From Shinella sp. SUS2 (GTDB lineage: Bacteria; Pseudomonadota; Alphaproteobacteria; Rhizobiales; Rhizobiaceae): 64,000 nt of DNA. The translations under genes and the position numbers were made by a program. The stretch is taken from the NCBI RefSeq assembly GCF_001262505.1, contig NZ_KQ410742.1, forward strand, positions 62,001 to 126,000. Reading direction: 5' to 3'. The notes below the pieces were generated by a model. The model was given only the letters and a program-made list of their open reading frames with translations. It was not told where the DNA came from and made no database searches. Positions 49,822 to 58,391 of this stretch are shown piece after piece. Position 1 is the stretch's first letter; the number at the start of each line of letters is the position of its first letter.

Positions 49822-50775
49822 ATGCGCCACCTTCTGCTTGCTTTCGCGGCAACGCTCGCGATTACGCTGCCGGCCAAGGCCGAAGAGGTCACGGTTGCCG
49901 TGACCGCCATCGTCGAACATCCGGCGCTCGACGCTGCCCGCGACGGCGTGAAGGAAGCGCTGGCAGCGGCCGGCTACAAGGAAGGCGAGAACCTGAAGTT
50001 CCTCTACGAATCGGCGCAGGGCAACCCCGCGACGGCCGCCCAGATCGCCCGCCAGTTCGCCGGCGAAGATCCAAGCGTCATCGTGCCGATCTCCACGCCG
50101 TCCGCGCAGGCCGTCGTTTCCGCGACGAAGGACATTCCGGTCGTCTTCACTGCCGTGTCCGACCCGCTCGGTGCGCAGCTCGTCACCAACATGGACAAGC
50201 CCGGCGGCAACGTCACCGGTCTTTCGGACCTGTCGCCGGTTGCCGAGCATATCGCGCTGCTCAAGGAAATCCTGCCGAACGCCAAGACGATCGGCTATCT
50301 CTACAATTCGGGCGAAGCCAATTCCGTGTCGCTGCTCGCCGTGCTGAAGGTTGAAGCCGAGAAGGCCGGTCTGACGGTCGTCGAGTCCGCCGCCACCAAG
50401 TCCGCCGAAGTGCAGGGCGCCGCCCGTGCGCTCGTCGGCCGTGCCGATGCGATCTACATCCCGACGGACAACACGATCATCTCCGCCCTCGAAGGCGCGG
50501 TCGCCGTCGCCGAAGAAGCCAAGCTCCCGCTTTTCACCGCCGACACGGATTCCGTCTCGCGCGGCGCCATCGCAGCCCTCGGCTTCAACTACAAGGACGT
50601 CGGCAAGCAGACGGGCGAAATCGTCGTGCGTATCCTCAAGGGTGAGAACCCGGGCGACATCGCCGTAAAGGTTGCCGCCGGCACCGACCTCGTCGTCAAC
50701 AAGGGCGCCGCCGCCAAGATGGGCGTCACGCTGCCGGAAGCTCTCGTCGGCCGCGCCACCCGCGTGATCGAATAA
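49822..50775 (+). CDS. ABC transporter substrate-binding protein (TrpX/ABC_sub_bind family)
   Basis: The 317-residue protein has a signal peptide (RHLLLAFAATLAITLPAKA) and the periplasmic-binding type 1 fold with TAIVEHPALDAARDGVKEAL, NPATAAQIARQF, STPSAQAV, and YIPTDNTIISALEGAV, the hallmarks of the family that includes the tryptophan/tyrosine binding proteins of Firmicutes. With the permease and ATPase that follow it forms a complete importer. A strong hairpin at 50807-50841 separates it from them and may keep its message in excess. The ligand is unknown; an aromatic amino acid is possible. Confidence 0.88.
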   Translation: MRHLLLAFAATLAITLPAKAEEVTVAVTAIVEHPALDAARDGVKEALAAAGYKEGENLKFLYESAQGNPATAAQIARQFAGEDPSVIVPISTPSAQAVVSATKDIPVVFTAVSDPLGAQLVTNMDKPGGNVTGLSDLSPVAEHIALLKEILPNAKTIGYLYNSGEANSVSLLAVLKVEAEKAGLTVVESAATKSAEVQGAARALVGRADAIYIPTDNTIISALEGAVAVAEEAKLPLFTADTDSVSRGAIAALGFNYKDVGKQTGEIVVRILKGENPGDIAVKVAAGTDLVVNKGAAAKMGVTLPEALVGRATRVIE

Positions 50776-50806
50776 TCCCCGGACGTTCCGGACATTTCCA
50801 ATCGGA

Positions 50807-50841
50807 ATCAACCGCTGCCGGATCGCCCGGCAGCGGTTGAT
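50807..50841 (+). repeat. Intercistronic 15-bp perfect hairpin
   Basis: Arms 50807-50821 and 50827-50841 pair perfectly over 15 bases around a 5-base loop. No U tract follows, so it is more likely an mRNA 3'-end stabiliser between binding-protein and permease genes than a full terminator. Confidence 0.7.
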
Positions 50842-50904
50842 CTGTTAAGAAGACCCCTCCCGCAGAACCCGCGGGAAATGGGTGAAGAGAGAAAGCCAAG
50901 AGCC

Positions 50905-51783
50905 GTGAGCCTGATTGCCTTCTGGGGTGCCGTCGAACTGGGGCTGGTCTATGCCTTCGTCGCGATCGGCGTTTACCTTGCCTTCCGCGTGCTGGATTTC
51001 CCCGACCTGACGGTGGACGGCTCGTTTCCGCTCGGCGCCGCCGTCGCGGCCGTACTGATCATTGCAGGCGTCAACCCGTGGATCGCGGCCCTGGTCGCCA
51101 TGATGGCGGGCGCCGTTGCCGGCCTCGTCACGGCGATGCTGAACGTGCGCTTCCGCATCCTCAACCTGCTCGCCTCGATCCTCACCATGATTGCGCTCTT
51201 CTCGGTGAACCTGCGCGTCATGGGCAAGCCGAACGTCGCGCTGATCAATGCCGATACGATGATCAGTCCGTTCTTCGGCCTCGGCCTTCGGGATTTCTAT
51301 GTCCGCCCGCTCTTCGTCGGCATCCTGGTCGTCATCGCCGTCGTGCTGGTCTGGCGCTTCCTGGAAAGCGATGCAGGCCTCTCGATGCGCGCGACCGGGG
51401 CCAATGCCCGCATGGCCCGCGCCCAGGGCGTCGACACCAACCGGCAGATCTATCTCGGCATCGCGCTGTCCAACGCGCTGGTGGCGCTCGGCGGCGCGCT
51501 CTTTGCCCAGACGAACGGTTTTGCCGATGTCACCTCAGGCGTCGGCACCATCGTTGTCGGCCTTGCCGCCGTCATCATCGGCGAGACGCTGTTCGGCACG
51601 AGGGGCATCCTCATGGCGCTGATCGGCTGCGTGCTCGGCTCGATCCTCTACCGCATCGCCATCCAGCTGGCGCTCTCCTCGGATGTGCTCGGCCTCCAAG
51701 CCTCCGACCTCAACTTCGTGACGGCCCTGCTCGTCACCGTGGCGCTCGTCCTGCCGCGCCTTCGCCGCGGGGGAGCCGCCTGA
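50905..51783 (+). CDS. ABC transporter permease (TrpY/BPD_transp_2 type)
   Basis: The 292-residue protein has eight or nine membrane segments and the family stretch FPDLTVDGSFPLGAAVAAVLI near the N-terminus and NARMARAQGVDTNRQIYLG, the ATPase-contact loop. GTG 50905 preceded by GAAGAGAGAAA gives the usual N-terminus; ATG 50878 is an alternative. It overlaps the ATPase gene by one base (TGATG). It belongs with the binding protein before it. Confidence 0.87.
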   Translation: MSLIAFWGAVELGLVYAFVAIGVYLAFRVLDFPDLTVDGSFPLGAAVAAVLIIAGVNPWIAALVAMMAGAVAGLVTAMLNVRFRILNLLASILTMIALFSVNLRVMGKPNVALINADTMISPFFGLGLRDFYVRPLFVGILVVIAVVLVWRFLESDAGLSMRATGANARMARAQGVDTNRQIYLGIALSNALVALGGALFAQTNGFADVTSGVGTIVVGLAAVIIGETLFGTRGILMALIGCVLGSILYRIAIQLALSSDVLGLQASDLNFVTALLVTVALVLPRLRRGGAA

Positions 51784-52577
51784 TGATCTCCGTTTCCGAT
51801 ATCAAGGTCGTCTTCGGCAAGGGCACACCGCTGCAGAAACAGGCGCTGAACGGCGTCAGCCTCACCATCGAGGAAGGCCAGTTCGTTACCGTCATCGGTT
51901 CGAACGGCGCCGGCAAGTCGACCCTGCTCGGCGTTCTCGCCGGCGATGTCATCGCCACAGAAGGCCAGGTCAGGATCGGCACGACGGACGTGACCCGCCA
52001 GGGCACCGCCGCCCGCGCCGGCCGCGTCGCGCGCGTGTTCCAGGACCCGCTGACGGGCAGCTGCGGCGCCCTCTCCATCGAGGAAAACCTTGCGCTTGCC
52101 GCCCGCCGCGGCGAACGGCGCGGGCTTGCCTCCGCGCTCGGTCCGCAGCGCCGCACGGTCTTCCGCGAGCGCATCGCCGAGCTCAATCTCGGCCTCGAAA
52201 ACCGTATGCGCGATCGCATGGACCTGCTCTCCGGCGGCCAGCGCCAGGCAGTCTCCCTCGTCATGGCGACGCTCGCCGGCTCCGACGTGCTGCTGCTCGA
52301 CGAGCACACCGCAGCACTCGATCCCGGCATGGCCGAGTTCATCATGAACCTCACGCAGAAAATCGTCTCCGAGCGCAAGCTGACCACGCTCATGGTGACG
52401 CATTCCATGCGGCAGGCGCTGGACTACGGCCATCGCACCGTCATGCTGCATGGTGGCGAGATCGTGCTCGATGTCGCCGGCGACAGCCGCAAGACGCTGC
52501 AGGTCGAGGACCTCATCGCCATGTTCCGCAAGATGCGTGGCCAGACGCTGGACGACGATGCGCTGTTGATCGGCTGA
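51783..52577 (+). CDS. ABC transporter ATP-binding protein (TrpZ-like)
   Basis: The 264-residue ATPase has Walker A GSNGAGKST, signature LSGGQRQAVSLVMATL, Walker B VLLLDEHTAALD (with His after Glu, typical for this class) and H-loop LMVTHS. The start overlaps the permease stop. Third gene of the importer operon. Confidence 0.9.
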   Translation: MISVSDIKVVFGKGTPLQKQALNGVSLTIEEGQFVTVIGSNGAGKSTLLGVLAGDVIATEGQVRIGTTDVTRQGTAARAGRVARVFQDPLTGSCGALSIEENLALAARRGERRGLASALGPQRRTVFRERIAELNLGLENRMRDRMDLLSGGQRQAVSLVMATLAGSDVLLLDEHTAALDPGMAEFIMNLTQKIVSERKLTTLMVTHSMRQALDYGHRTVMLHGGEIVLDVAGDSRKTLQVEDLIAMFRKMRGQTLDDDALLIG

Positions 52578-52636
52578 GGCGCCAACAAAGCGCCCGATTC
52601 TCTCCGCAGCTTGCTGCATCGGAGAAGGAGGCGTTC

Positions 52637-53248
52637 ATGCTGTTTCGTCGCGCGCTGCTTGCAGGCGGCCTGGTTTCGGGCGCCGCCTTCGTTTTACCGG
52701 CAAGCTTGCGGGCGCAGCCGGCCGAAGACGACGCACAAAAACTCGTAGCAGCGGCACGGCAGCAGATCGGCGTGACGCTGACCTATGATCCCGCCTATTC
52801 CCGGCTGGACTATCCCGGCGGCGACGTGCCGCGGGCGCGGGGCGTCTGCACCGATGTCATCGTGCGCGCCTATCGCGACGGCCTTGCCATCGATCTCCAG
52901 GTTCTCGTGCACGAGGACATGCGCAGGGCCTTTTCTGCCTATCCGCCACTCTGGGGCCTGAAACGCACCGACCGCAACATCGACCATCGCCGTGTGCCGA
53001 ATCTGCAGGCCTTCCTCAAGCGGCAGGGTGCCGCCCTGCCGGTCAGCAAGGACGGCGCGGACTACCGGCCGGGCGATATCGTCTCGCAGATGCTGCCGGG
53101 CAACCTGCCGCATATCGGCATCGTGGCGGACGCCCGCAGCGCTGACGGCGCACGCCCCCTCCTTGTGCACAATATCGGCGCCGGCGCGCGGCTGGAGGAT
53201 GTGCTCTTCGCCTACCCCCTCACCGGACACTACCGCTACCGTGTGTGA
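52637..53248 (+). CDS. DUF1287 (YiiX/YijF-like) secreted protein
   Basis: The 203-residue protein has an N-terminal RR-containing signal (FRRALLAGGLVSGAAFVLPA, Tat-like but without the full motif) and the DUF1287 domain: ARGVCTDVIVRAYRDGL with the probable catalytic Cys, WGLKRTDRNIDHRRVPNL, PGDIV and HIGIV, the NlpC/P60-like Cys-His pattern. Such proteins may be amidases of peptidoglycan; no activity is proved. It follows the ABC operon by 59 bases and may be read through. Confidence 0.85.
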   Translation: MLFRRALLAGGLVSGAAFVLPASLRAQPAEDDAQKLVAAARQQIGVTLTYDPAYSRLDYPGGDVPRARGVCTDVIVRAYRDGLAIDLQVLVHEDMRRAFSAYPPLWGLKRTDRNIDHRRVPNLQAFLKRQGAALPVSKDGADYRPGDIVSQMLPGNLPHIGIVADARSADGARPLLVHNIGAGARLEDVLFAYPLTGHYRYRV

Positions 53249-53254
53249 CCCCGC

Positions 53255-53896
53255 TCAGCGCGCCTGCGTGAACAGGATTTTTGCCGCGAAGACGGAGAAG
53301 ACGCCGGCAAAGGTGTAGTCGATGCCGCGCAGCACCCTGGGATTCTGCTGGAGCCAGGACGCGAGCTTGTCGGCGGCGAGGATCACCAGGATGTTCACGG
53401 GAATGCCGACGACGATGAAGAACAGGCCGAGGAAGATCAGCTTGCCGGTGATATCGGGATCACCCGCGCTGATGAACTGCGGCAGGAAGGTCATGAAGAA
53501 GATGATGACCTTCGGGTTCAGGAGGTTCACCCAGAAGCCGCTGGAAATATTGGCAAGCGCCGTGCCGCGCGGCCCAGCCGTCGCCTTGACCGAGAGGTTG
53601 GAGCCGTAGCGAATCGCCTGGATGGCAAGCCACAGGAGATAGGCGGCGCCACCGGTTTTCAGGATCAGGAAGGCGGTCGGCGACGCCGTGATGAGGGCGG
53701 AGATGCCGAAGGCAACCAGCAACGTGTGCACGACGATGCCGAGGCTCGTGCCCGCCACGACGAAGAGCGCCGGTCCGCGCCCCTGCGAAAGCGCACGGCT
53801 GATCGACAGCGTCATGTCGGGGCCGGGCGTCATCGCAAGGAGCAGGCTGGCGGCCGCAAAGGCGAGAAGCGTCGGAAGGGTGGGCAGAAAGTCCAT
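53255..53896 (-). CDS. LysE/RhtB-family amino-acid exporter
   Basis: The 213-residue membrane protein has TPGPDMTLSISRAL, the sequence FWVNLLNPKVIIFFMTFLPQF and six predicted segments, the RhtB pattern for efflux of threonine, homoserine or similar. ATG 53896 begins MDFLPTLPTLL. It is the second LysE-type gene in the window and converges on the DUF1287 gene with six bases between stops. Confidence 0.9.
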   Translation of the reverse strand: MDFLPTLPTLLAFAAASLLLAMTPGPDMTLSISRALSQGRGPALFVVAGTSLGIVVHTLLVAFGISALITASPTAFLILKTGGAAYLLWLAIQAIRYGSNLSVKATAGPRGTALANISSGFWVNLLNPKVIIFFMTFLPQFISAGDPDITGKLIFLGLFFIVVGIPVNILVILAADKLASWLQQNPRVLRGIDYTFAGVFSVFAAKILFTQAR

Positions 53897-54063
53897 GGCA
53901 AAGCCCTGAAAGCCGGTGAGGATGGAAACCTCTAATCCGGCTTCCCGGAAAATGCCAATCAAAGTCTATGATGCGCTGTTACAGCGGATTTCCGCGCACT
54001 TGTCTCCCTCATCATCGGACCTCACCCGACTGTGGTGGAGTGCTCGCAGCAGGGCCTGCGGCA

Positions 54064-54915
54064 TCACGCCCCTTCGACGAAAGCCCGGAACTTCCCGGAA
54101 AAGTCCCTGTGCCAGCGCGAGAGCGGCGGGCGGTTCTCGATGACGTCGCCGATCGCCCAGGCCATGCGGCGCTCGTCGAGCGCCCGCGGCACATCGTTGT
54201 CAGGGCACAGGATGTAGAAATCGCCGCGCTCCAGACTGTCCATCATGAAATCGACGGTCTGCGCCGGCGTCCAGGCGGCATCCGGCTTTTCCGTGCGGTC
54301 CCCCTTCGTCAACTCGGTGAAGACGAAGCCTGGGATCAGGAGATGGGCGGAGAGTTTTGCGCCCGCCGTGTTGCGCAACTCGTGCTGGAGCGCCTCGGTG
54401 AAGACCTTCACGCCCGCCTTGGAGACATTGTAGGCGGGATTGCCGGGCGGCGTGGTGATGCCCTGCTTGGAGCCGGTATTGATGATGAGGCCCGCCTCGC
54501 CATGGGCCAGCATGTTCGGGCCGAAGACCTGCGTGCCGTGGATGACGCCCATCAGGTTGACGGCGAGGATATGGTCCCAGTTGGCCTCCGCGCTGAAGAT
54601 GGAGGTGTCCGGCTGGATGCCGGCATTGTTCATCAGCACATGGACACGGCCGAAGCGTTGCAGCACGGCGCGCTCCAGCGCCTCCAGCTCATGCCGGTGC
54701 GCGACGTCCGTCTCCACGGCCATGACATTCGCCTCGCCGGCGATAGCTTCGAGTTCGGCGCGCGCCTCGCCCAGCCGGTCGGCATTGAGGTCGGCGATGG
54801 CAATGCTCATGCCCGCCTCGGCAAAGCGCCGCGCGGCGGCAAGGCCGATGCCGGCACCGCCGCCCGTGATGACGGCGACATTGGCTTCCTTGATGATGTC
54901 TCGAAGGGTCGTCAT
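54064..54915 (-). CDS. Short-chain dehydrogenase/reductase
   Basis: The 283-residue protein has the NAD(P) motif TGGGAGIGLAAARRF, NNAG at about residue 94, the catalytic Ser in NTGSKQG, and YNVSKAG with the Tyr-x-x-x-Lys pair. The C-terminal extension (VENRPPLSRWHRDFSGKF) is unusual for classical SDRs and is seen in a family of unknown substrate. ATG 54915 follows a strong GGAGG. It is divergent from argG with 186 bases between. Confidence 0.85.
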   Translation of the reverse strand: MTTLRDIIKEANVAVITGGGAGIGLAAARRFAEAGMSIAIADLNADRLGEARAELEAIAGEANVMAVETDVAHRHELEALERAVLQRFGRVHVLMNNAGIQPDTSIFSAEANWDHILAVNLMGVIHGTQVFGPNMLAHGEAGLIINTGSKQGITTPPGNPAYNVSKAGVKVFTEALQHELRNTAGAKLSAHLLIPGFVFTELTKGDRTEKPDAAWTPAQTVDFMMDSLERGDFYILCPDNDVPRALDERRMAWAIGDVIENRPPLSRWHRDFSGKFRAFVEGA

Positions 54916-55101
54916 GGTTTCGCCTCCTTCCATGGGTTCGCTGCGGCGAATATGGGTCGCCATCCGGCCCTGTCAAATCCGCCTGCACGCCACCCTGCAT
55001 CAGCGCGCGCCCTTGCGTCACGCGCCAATCTCGCTAAAAGTGCCGCGATACCGGGCCTCCGCGGGTTTGCCGCGCCCCTCCATGCAACGGACCTCATCAC
55101 C

Positions 55102-56325
55102 ATGGCATCATATAAAGACGTGAAGAAAGTCGTGCTGGCCTATTCGGGCGGCCTCGACACCTCGATCATCCTGAAATGGCTCCAGACCGAACTCAACGCT
55201 GAGGTCGTCACCTTCACCGCCGATCTCGGCCAGGGCGAAGAGCTGGAGCCGGCGCGCAAGAAGGCCGAGATGCTCGGCATCAAGGAGATCTTCATCGAGG
55301 ACGTGCGCGAAGAATTCGTGCGCGATTTCGTCTTTCCGATGTTCCGCGCCAATGCGGTCTATGAAGGCGTCTATCTGCTCGGCACCTCGATCGCCCGTCC
55401 GCTGATCTCCAAGCACCTGATCGAGATCGCCGCCAAGACCGGCGCCGACGCCATCGCCCACGGCGCGACCGGCAAGGGCAACGACCAGGTCCGTTTCGAG
55501 CTCTCCGCCTATGCGCTGAACCCCGACATCAAGATCATCGCACCCTGGCGCGACTGGGCGTTCAAGAGCCGCACGCACCTTCTGGAGTTCGCCGAGCAGC
55601 ACCAGATCCCGGTTGCGAAAGACAAGAAGGGTGAAGCCCCCTTCTCGGTCGACGCGAACCTCCTGCACTCCTCTTCAGAGGGCAAGGTGCTGGAAGATCC
55701 GGCCGTCGAAGCGCCGGAATATGTGCATATGCGCACCATCTCGCCGGAATCGGCGCCCGACAAGGCGACCGTCATCAAGGTCGGCTTCGAGCGCGGCGAT
55801 GCCGTCTCCATCAACGGCGTGCGCATGTCGCCGGCAACGCTGCTTGCAACCCTCAACAATTACGGCCGCGACAACGGGATCGGCCGTCTCGACCTTGTCG
55901 AAAACCGCTTCGTCGGCATGAAGTCGCGCGGCGTCTACGAGACGCCCGGCGGCACGATCCTGCTTGCCGCGCACCGCGCCATCGAGAGCATCACGCTCGA
56001 TCGCGGCGCCGCGCATCTCAAGGACGAGCTGATGCCGCGTTACGCCGAGCTGATCTACTACGGCTTCTGGTTCTCGCCGGAGCGCGAAATGCTGCAGGCG
56101 CTGATCGACAGGAGCCAGGAACATGTCGAGGGCGAAGTGACGCTCAAGCTCTACAAGGGCAATGTCATGGTCATCGGCCGCGAGTCGGACAAGTCGCTCT
56201 ATTCCGACAAGCTGGTCACCTTCGAGGACGACCAGGGCGCCTACGACCAGAAGGACGCCGCCGGCTTCATCAAGCTGAACGCGCTGCGCCTGCGCACGCT
56301 CGCCGCCCGCAAGCGCCGCGGCTGA
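55102..56325 (+). CDS. argG: Argininosuccinate synthase
   Basis: The 407-residue enzyme has the P-loop-like LAYSGGLDTSIILKWL, GATGKGNDQVRFE, and ENRFVGMKSRGVYETPG typical of ArgG, which joins citrulline and aspartate with ATP in arginine synthesis. ATG 55102 begins MASYKDVKKVVLAYSGG. A strong terminator follows. The upstream open frame belongs to no family. Confidence 0.97.
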   Translation: MASYKDVKKVVLAYSGGLDTSIILKWLQTELNAEVVTFTADLGQGEELEPARKKAEMLGIKEIFIEDVREEFVRDFVFPMFRANAVYEGVYLLGTSIARPLISKHLIEIAAKTGADAIAHGATGKGNDQVRFELSAYALNPDIKIIAPWRDWAFKSRTHLLEFAEQHQIPVAKDKKGEAPFSVDANLLHSSSEGKVLEDPAVEAPEYVHMRTISPESAPDKATVIKVGFERGDAVSINGVRMSPATLLATLNNYGRDNGIGRLDLVENRFVGMKSRGVYETPGGTILLAAHRAIESITLDRGAAHLKDELMPRYAELIYYGFWFSPEREMLQALIDRSQEHVEGEVTLKLYKGNVMVIGRESDKSLYSDKLVTFEDDQGAYDQKDAAGFIKLNALRLRTLAARKRRG

Positions 56326-56348
56326 TCGCCTGATCACCGTCAGACAAG

Positions 56349-56383
56349 AGGCCCGCTGCCGTTCTCGGCAGCGGGCCTTTTCG
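56349..56383 (+). terminator. Rho-independent terminator of argG
   Basis: A 13-bp stem (56349-56361 with 56366-56378) with a TTCT loop ending in a T run, 23 bases after the argG stop and 20 bases before the convergent MFS stop. Confidence 0.88.
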
Positions 56384-56397
56384 TGTCCGGTGACTGT

Positions 56398-57615
56398 TTA
56401 TTCCGCCGGCTCGGCGGCAAGCTGCGCATCACGGCTGCAGATCGCGCGATACCAGACATAGGACAGGATCGCCATCAGACCCATGGCCGGGATGATCGTG
56501 CCGAAGGCGAAAAGCGGCATGCCGATGGCCGCGGCCAGCAGGCCCGCAAGGAAGCCGGCCCCCATCTGGATAAAGCCCATGGCGGCGGAAGCAGAGCCAG
56601 CGATCTCGGGGAAGGGTTCCATCGCCGCCGTCATCATGTAGGGCATGACGAAGGCGATACCGAAGGCGTAGATGCCGACCGGCCCCATGACACTGAGGAA
56701 GCTCGGCGTCACCAGATGCGAGGCGAGCGCGATCAGGATGCTCGCAATGCCGATGAAACACAGGCCTGGCAGGACGATCCGGGCAGGGGCGACCTTGCGC
56801 ATCAAAAGGCGCACGCAGACCGTGCCGGCAAAGAAGAAACCCGACTGCATGAGCATGCCGACACCGAATTCCGTCGGCGTCAGGCCAACCGTACCGATCA
56901 GGACGAAGGGCAGCATGGTCGCCTGGCCGTAGAGCGCCCCGACGGCGCCGGCCATGACAAGCGTGGCGGAAACGAAACGGCGGCTCGTGGCAAGCGCTGC
57001 ATAGCCCGCAAGGATCGGACCGACGCGGCCCTTCGCCGGATCCGGCACCGTGGTCTCGGCCATGCAGACATAGACAGCACCGCAGGCCGCCAACGCAAAG
57101 CCTACCATCAGGAAAAAGATCGACTGCCAGCCGAACACGCCGAGCGCAAAGCCGCCGAGGGTCGGCGAAACGGCCGGGCCGATGGCGAGCATCATGCCGA
57201 CCATGTTCATGATGCGGGCGGCCTCGGTCCCGGTAAACTGATCGCGCACGATCGCGCGCGAGACCGTCATGCCGACCGATGCACCGATGCCCTGCACGAG
57301 GCGGCCGGCCAGCAGAACACCAACGCTCGGCGCGAAGGCCGCCATCAGGCTGCCGGCGAGATAGACCGTCATGAAGATCAGCGTGGTCTTCCGCCGGCCG
57401 AGCACGTCCGACATCGTACCTGAAACGAGCTGCGACAGCGCGAAACCGGCAAAATAGAGCGACAACGTCAGCTTGATCGCCGATTCCGTCGACGAGAAGG
57501 CGCGCACCAGCTCGGGCATGGCCGGGGTGTAGAGCGCCATGGAAACGGGGCCGAGCGCAACGAGGAAGGCGGCGATGATGCTGGTGCGGCGCTCGCTCAT
57601 GCGCGCCGTCGTCAT
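56398..57615 (-). CDS. MFS drug efflux pump (Bcr/CflA-like)
   Basis: The 405-residue protein has twelve membrane segments, the DHA1 motif A SDVLGRRKTTLI, and motif C GPAVSPTLGGF, which mark 12-TM drug-proton antiporters such as Bcr. It starts at 57615, overlapping the MarR stop by four bases, so it is co-transcribed with and probably repressed by that regulator. The compound exported is not known. Confidence 0.9.
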   Translation of the reverse strand: MTTARMSERRTSIIAAFLVALGPVSMALYTPAMPELVRAFSSTESAIKLTLSLYFAGFALSQLVSGTMSDVLGRRKTTLIFMTVYLAGSLMAAFAPSVGVLLAGRLVQGIGASVGMTVSRAIVRDQFTGTEAARIMNMVGMMLAIGPAVSPTLGGFALGVFGWQSIFFLMVGFALAACGAVYVCMAETTVPDPAKGRVGPILAGYAALATSRRFVSATLVMAGAVGALYGQATMLPFVLIGTVGLTPTEFGVGMLMQSGFFFAGTVCVRLLMRKVAPARIVLPGLCFIGIASILIALASHLVTPSFLSVMGPVGIYAFGIAFVMPYMMTAAMEPFPEIAGSASAAMGFIQMGAGFLAGLLAAAIGMPLFAFGTIIPAMGLMAILSYVWYRAICSRDAQLAAEPAE

Positions 57616-58097
57616 CGGCCGGCTTCCTTTGCCAGCGCCGGCGCGGCACTGTCTTCCTCAAGGGCGCACAGGTTCGCGCGCAGCCGCTTCAGCCGGTCGC
57701 GCATCAGCTCCAGCTCCTCCGGACCGATGCCGCTGGTCACATGCTCCATCAGCTCGATCTGCTCGGTGCGGATACTTGCGATGAGAGCGCCAGCGGTCGG
57801 CGTGGTAAAGATCAGCTTGGCCCGGCGATCGGCCGGATCGGGGCGGCGCTCGATGAGGCCGAGGCTCTGCAGGCGGTCGAGATAGGTCGAAAGCGTCATC
57901 GGCTCGATGCCCATGCGCTGGGCGATATCGAACTGGCGGCTGCCCTCCAGCGTGGCGATTCGCACGAGGGTCCGCGCCTCGCCCGGCGTGAGGCCGAGAC
58001 CGGCGGTGGCAATGCGGCGCTCGAAGGCGCTACGCAGCATGCGGGCAACGTCGATGAGGACGAAACCGAGGGCGTCGGGATCGGGACGAGGGGACAT
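57612..58097 (-). CDS. MarR-family transcriptional regulator
   Basis: The 161-residue protein has a winged helix (SRQFDIAQRMGIEPMTLSTYLDRL) and the wing DPADRRAKLIF with the DxR motif typical of MarR. It heads the operon with the drug pump and overlaps it by four bases. ATG 58097 is preferred to GTG 58103. GTAAG-N5-CTTAC 20 bases upstream is a candidate autoregulatory operator. Confidence 0.9.
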   Translation of the reverse strand: MSPRPDPDALGFVLIDVARMLRSAFERRIATAGLGLTPGEARTLVRIATLEGSRQFDIAQRMGIEPMTLSTYLDRLQSLGLIERRPDPADRRAKLIFTTPTAGALIASIRTEQIELMEHVTSGIGPEELELMRDRLKRLRANLCALEEDSAAPALAKEAGR

Positions 58098-58116
58098 GTT
58101 CACTTTCTGGCTTATT

Positions 58117-58131
58117 GTAAGGGGAGCTTAC
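58117..58131. promoter_or_regulatory. Candidate MarR operator
   Basis: GTAAG-GGGAG-CTTAC is a perfect 15-base inverted repeat. It overlaps the predicted -10 box TACAAT (read on the minus strand, 58119-58114) in front of the MarR start, where binding would block transcription. Confidence 0.5.
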
Positions 58132-58391
58132 TATGCATTGCAGGAAGGAACAACCACCAAGCCACGACTGCCACGCATGGCTGCCTTGCGAACGGCAGAA
58201 CATGCCGGAAAAACACGGATGAAATCAAAAAGAATAATCAAGAAATCAATTGGATAGCCGTATATCACGACCTACTATTCCACACCGTCATGGCTGCCTT
58301 GCTTCCCGCTCGACACTCCCGGCTCTATGATGGAAGGACAACACGCAGCAGGCCGCGGGCATGGCTGACCTTGCCGGGGGTAGCAACGACG

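Noticed and set aside
53968..55101. Frame of about 380 codons in front of argG
   Set aside because: It is antisense to the SDR gene; ArgG sequence starts at 55102.
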